Translations under genes and position numbers: made by a program | Notes under the pieces: generated by a model | What the model saw: the letters and a program-made list of their open reading frames with translations, nothing else | Databases searched by the model: none | Told to the model about the DNA's origin: nothing | DNA from: Cyclobacteriaceae bacterium | GTDB taxonomy: Bacteria > Bacteroidota > Bacteroidia > Cytophagales > Cyclobacteriaceae | DNA: 64,000 nucleotides | Assembly (NCBI GenBank): GCA_016786585.1 | Contig: JAEUUI010000030.1 | Coordinates: forward strand, 558,001 to 622,000 | Reading direction: 5' to 3' | Shown here: in pieces, positions 61,276 to 64,000 of the stretch | How the letters are laid out: every line of letters starts with the position of its first letter | How positions within the stretch are numbered: the stretch's first letter is position 1

Positions 61276-61737
61276 ATGTATACCCGCGAACAAGCTTCAA
61301 ACCTTCGTCACGAATTCTGGACAGCCTTCGGCCGGTACATGGGGCCTGTTCCCTCATCCGAGGGTATGCGCATCAACTGGATTAATTATCACACGCGCGT
61401 TCGCGATGTCTTCTTCCGGATGAATGCAGGAGCAAAAGAAGCCTCGATTGCCATAACGCTCGAGCATCGCGATGCCGGAATACGCGATCTGTACTTCGAA
61501 CAATTTCTTGAACTCAAAGACTTGCTTCACGCAACACTCGAAGAAGAATGGGTGTGGGAGAAAAATATTACCCTTGCCGATGGTCGTGAAATATCACGAA
61601 TTACTAAAACACTTTCCGGGGTTTCGATTTTCAATAAAGATCAGTGGCCTGACCTGATCTCATTCTTCAAACCACGAATTATTGCGCTCGACAGCTTTTG
61701 GGAAAATGCACGCTACAACTTCGAAGGTTTGCTATAA
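61276..61737 (+). CDS. DUF4268 family protein
   Basis: The 153-residue cytosolic protein from the start at 61276 (MYTREQASNLRHEFW) matches the Bacteroidota DUF4268 pattern: SSEGMRINWINYHTRVRDVF, then ASIAITLEHRDAGIRDLYFE and the ending FFKPRIIALDSFWENARYNF. The frame is open to 61213, but an upstream ATG would precede the promoter-like box. The family has no assigned function. It is next to the cation efflux gene in the same direction, 63 bp upstream. Confidence 0.82.
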   Translation: MYTREQASNLRHEFWTAFGRYMGPVPSSEGMRINWINYHTRVRDVFFRMNAGAKEASIAITLEHRDAGIRDLYFEQFLELKDLLHATLEEEWVWEKNITLADGREISRITKTLSGVSIFNKDQWPDLISFFKPRIIALDSFWENARYNFEGLL

Positions 61738-61800
61738 TGTTGCACCTGCAACAGCATTGCGATATATCAATAAAAACATTTTTCCGGTTTACCTTTCGGC

Positions 61801-62706
61801 ATGGGCCACCATCACCACCATGGGCATGATCATTCGCATGATCATCATCACAGCACGGATAATATCCAGCTGGCGTTCTGGTTAAACCTGGGATTTGCCA
61901 TACTTGAATTTGTTGGTGGATTATATACGAACTCGGTTGCGGTTTTGTCAGATTCCTTGCACGATCTGGGTGACAGTCTTTCACTGGGAACGTCCTGGTA
62001 TTTTCAGAAAAAAGCGCAGCAGCACCGCGATAAGCAATTCACCTACGGCTACCGGAGGTTCTCGCTGCTCGGTGCATTTATCAACAGCATCGTACTTGCC
62101 GTTGGCTCAATATTCATTATCACCGAATCAATAGAGCGGATTTTTAATCCCGCGCAAGCGGATGCAAAAGGGATGTTGATCCTGGCTGTAATCGGCATCG
62201 GCGTTAACCTGCTCGCCATGCTCCGGTTAAAAAAAGGAAAGTCCATTAATGAACGCGTGATTTCGCTGCATTTTTTAGAGGACGTGTTAGGCTGGGCAGC
62301 CGTGCTGGTTGGCAGCGTAGTGATGATGTTTTATAACATACCGATACTCGATCCATTGTTATCACTGGGCATTGCCGCGTTTATCCTGTTCAACGTTTAT
62401 CGGAACATGAAATCGGTGTTTCAGATTGTGTTGCAGGGTGTGCCAGAAAATGTATCTGAAGATAAAATCAAAAAAGCTGTAACGGCATTTCAGGAAGTAA
62501 AGAGCCTCCACGACATTCACGTCTGGTCAATGGATGGTAATTACAACATTGTAACATTGCACGTGGTCGTATCGAACAGTTTGTCGGTTGATCAGCGCGA
62601 GTCGCTCAAGGCCGGAATCAAGAAAACACTCAAGGAGATGTCGTTGCAGCATGCAACCGTGGAACTCGAAACCGAAGGCTACCCGTGCGTGGCGCCTGAA
62701 GTTTAA
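61801..62706 (+). CDS. Cation diffusion facilitator (Zn/Co/Cd efflux), CzcD-like
   Basis: The 301-residue protein has a histidine-rich N-terminal tail (9 His in the first 15 residues, GHHHHHGHDHSHDHHHS), six TM helices and a cytosolic C-terminal domain. The metal-site Asp/His residues are present in SVAVLSDSLHDLGDS (TM2) and HFLEDVLGW (TM5). It exports divalent metal in exchange for protons across the inner membrane. The tail may bind metal or act as a sensor. Its stop overlaps the stop of the convergent menA gene by 4 bp. Confidence 0.92.
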   Translation: MGHHHHHGHDHSHDHHHSTDNIQLAFWLNLGFAILEFVGGLYTNSVAVLSDSLHDLGDSLSLGTSWYFQKKAQQHRDKQFTYGYRRFSLLGAFINSIVLAVGSIFIITESIERIFNPAQADAKGMLILAVIGIGVNLLAMLRLKKGKSINERVISLHFLEDVLGWAAVLVGSVVMMFYNIPILDPLLSLGIAAFILFNVYRNMKSVFQIVLQGVPENVSEDKIKKAVTAFQEVKSLHDIHVWSMDGNYNIVTLHVVVSNSLSVDQRESLKAGIKKTLKEMSLQHATVELETEGYPCVAPEV

Positions 62707-63596
62707 AACGCAATCAGCTGCCCGACTCCGAACAGGATCACAAACAACAGGGTCGACAACGCCATAAACTTCAGGTACGGATCCAGTTCATGTGATGGCT
62801 TTACCTGAATGTTTCTGCTGATAACAATAAAGGCCGGAGCACTCAACACAAATAAAAACTGGATCGCTGAAACAAAATTCATCGAAACAAAAATAATTGC
62901 GCTGGCCAGGCCCGCAAGTACCAGCATCCAGTGATAGGCGGAAGCATTTTGTTTCCCGATTCTTACCGGCACGGAAAACTTGCCAGCTTTCTTGTCGGAT
63001 TCGATGTCACGGATATTATTGATATTCAACACCCCTACCGCAAACACTCCGCAGCTGATCGCTGGAAAAATATACTGCCAGCTAAAAGTTTTTGTGAACA
63101 GGTATAGCGAACCCATTACACCGACCAATCCAAAAAAAATAAACACGGAGATATCACCGAGGCCTGCGTAACCATAAGGCTTCTTGCCTACTGTGTAGCC
63201 TATTGCTGCCAGAATGGAAAGAATTCCCAGTCCCAGAAAGAAAAGAATGGCATTCCAGTCTACTCCGAACGACACAAATAACAGGCTGACTCCGCTGACT
63301 AAGCTCAGCAATACGAAAACAATTATACCGGCCTTCATTTGACCTGGTGAAATCCTTCCGCTTTGAACGGCACGCGATGGCCCTTTCCGGTCGGCACTGT
63401 CGGCACCGTGAATCGAATCGCCATAATCATTCGCCAGGTTGGACAGGATCTGAAGGAATATCGTAGTAGCTACGCAAAGCAAAAAGATGTTCCACTGAAA
63501 CGCGTTAACGCTTGCGGCCAAAAAGCCACCCATCATGATAGAGGATAACGCAAGTGGTAATGTGCGAAGGCGAAAGGCCCCAACCCAATGTTTCAT
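62703..63596 (-). CDS. menA: 1,4-dihydroxy-2-naphthoate octaprenyltransferase MenA
   Basis: The 297-residue UbiA-family enzyme transfers the polyprenyl chain to dihydroxynaphthoate, giving demethylmenaquinone in the membrane. It has the two Asp-rich motifs NDYGDSIHGADSADRKGP near residue 57 (diphosphate binding) and NNIRDIESDKKAGK near 192, and eight or more TM helices. Menaquinone is the quinone that the nuo complex in this window would reduce. Its start overlaps the preceding glutathione peroxidase stop by 4 bp, so the two form an operon. Confidence 0.93.
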   Translation of the reverse strand: MKHWVGAFRLRTLPLALSSIMMGGFLAASVNAFQWNIFLLCVATTIFLQILSNLANDYGDSIHGADSADRKGPSRAVQSGRISPGQMKAGIIVFVLLSLVSGVSLLFVSFGVDWNAILFFLGLGILSILAAIGYTVGKKPYGYAGLGDISVFIFFGLVGVMGSLYLFTKTFSWQYIFPAISCGVFAVGVLNINNIRDIESDKKAGKFSVPVRIGKQNASAYHWMLVLAGLASAIIFVSMNFVSAIQFLFVLSAPAFIVISRNIQVKPSHELDPYLKFMALSTLLFVILFGVGQLIAF

Positions 63597-64000
63597 ACAA
63601 TCTTATCGAGTATTTGTTTGTCGAGCGGTTCAACGCGCGAATTGAAAAATCCAACTACGTTTCCGGATTTATCAATCAGGTATTTGCAAAAATTCCACGA
63701 AGGTGCTTTACCCGATTTCTTCTTAAGCCATGTATACAACGGATGGCGGCTAAATCCTTTCACCGAAATCTTCTCGAACATCGGGAAGGTTACACCATAA
63801 TTCACCTGGCAAAATTCTTCGATGTTGCTGTTTGAACCTGGCTCCTGAAACAGGAAATTGTTAGCCGGAAATCCGAGTACGGTAATCTTGTCACCATACT
63901 GCTCATGCAGCTTTTGCAAATCCTCATATTGATACGTAAATCCGCACTTCGATGCCGTATTAACGATCAATAAATTCTTATCCCTGAACTGCGCGAAATC
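63593..64000 (-). CDS. Glutathione peroxidase family thiol peroxidase (C-terminal part)
   Basis: The gene runs off the right edge; 136 codons are visible, open to the boundary. The peptide shows the active-site segment LLIVNTASKCGFTYQYEDL with a catalytic cysteine, the conserved Gln/Asn-rich LGFPANNFLFQEPG and WNFCKYLIDKSG motifs, and the expected end. It is a Cys (not selenocysteine) peroxidase that uses thioredoxin or glutathione-like donors to reduce peroxides. The N-terminal beta hairpin (about 20-30 residues) lies outside the window. Confidence 0.9.
   Translation of the reverse strand, partial: DFAQFRDKNLLIVNTASKCGFTYQYEDLQKLHEQYGDKITVLGFPANNFLFQEPGSNSNIEEFCQVNYGVTFPMFEKISVKGFSRHPLYTWLKKKSGKAPSWNFCKYLIDKSGNVVGFFNSRVEPLDKQILDKIV

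Overview
The window looks like chromosome from a Bacteroidota bacterium, most likely of the Cytophagales type. The reasons are type IX secretion genes (PorQ, a PorE-like OmpA protein, a type IX C-terminal sorting domain), an ExbB-ExbD-ExbD-TonB operon, families largely confined to the phylum (DUF2795, DUF4421), AT-rich promoter boxes of the TAnnTTTG type instead of an E. coli -35/-10, and moderate GC. I see no rRNA, tRNA, CRISPR array, insertion sequence, integrase or phage gene. It reads as stable core chromosome with dense, short operons.

Layout. 1-7.7 kb: MacB-like permease start, queA, a small membrane protein, ispD, DUF2795, ettA, a diheme cytochrome c, a DUF486 protein, an LpxL-like acyltransferase and sixA. 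7.7-13.6 kb (minus): lon-porQ-hslU-DUF4421, a proteolysis/secretion operon. 13.8-16.2 kb: PorE-like protein and a small secreted protein resembling a TonB-receptor plug segment. 16.2-18.8 kb (minus): dxr-rseP. 19.3-24.8 kb: exbB-exbD-exbD-tonB, a small membrane protein, a PstS-like lipoprotein and a TPR protein, followed at 25-26 kb by a second ExbB/ExbD pair. 26-30.5 kb: GH3-family protein, HtrA protease, dnaA. 30.7-39.6 kb: a fused methylmalonyl-CoA mutase, a 1405-residue TPR-CHAT lipoprotein, threonine aldolase and a stand-alone sorting-domain protein. 39.7-44.9 kb (minus): YitT, nuoABCD and the NAD(P)HX repair enzyme. 45-49.4 kb (minus): three consecutive amidohydrolase-fold proteins. 49.7-54.1 kb: a repeat protein and a LytS/LytS-like/LytTR signalling operon. 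54.1-56.1 kb (minus): Usp, J-domain and SUI1 proteins. 57-61.1 kb (minus): a TPR histidine kinase, a lipoprotein and a NarL-type regulator. 61.3-64 kb: DUF4268, a cation efflux protein, menA and a truncated glutathione peroxidase.

The genes fit an aerobic, envelope-centred lifestyle: menaquinone synthesis (menA), the start of Complex I (nuoABCD), NADHX repair, two proton-driven ExbBD motors, envelope proteolysis (RseP, HtrA), type IX secretion, and cytoplasmic ATP-dependent proteases (Lon, HslU).

Most interesting: (i) the outer-membrane-type TPR-CHAT lipoprotein with an intact His/Cys pair; (ii) an amidohydrolase trio in which two members have lost the metal ligands; (iii) a kinase pair in which one member has Asp in place of the phospho-accepting His; (iv) a mutase carrying small-subunit-like and catalytic modules in one chain, downstream of dnaA with three perfect inverted repeats between them; (v) a kinase-lipoprotein-regulator cluster with two related dyads at the lipoprotein promoter; (vi) a 12-bp hairpin that includes the start codon of a small gene in the TonB operon; (vii) eight genes whose ATG follows a TAnnTT-type box by only 3-7 nt, suggesting leaderless mRNAs. 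All functional statements rest on reading the sequence and on family knowledge; no database search was run.
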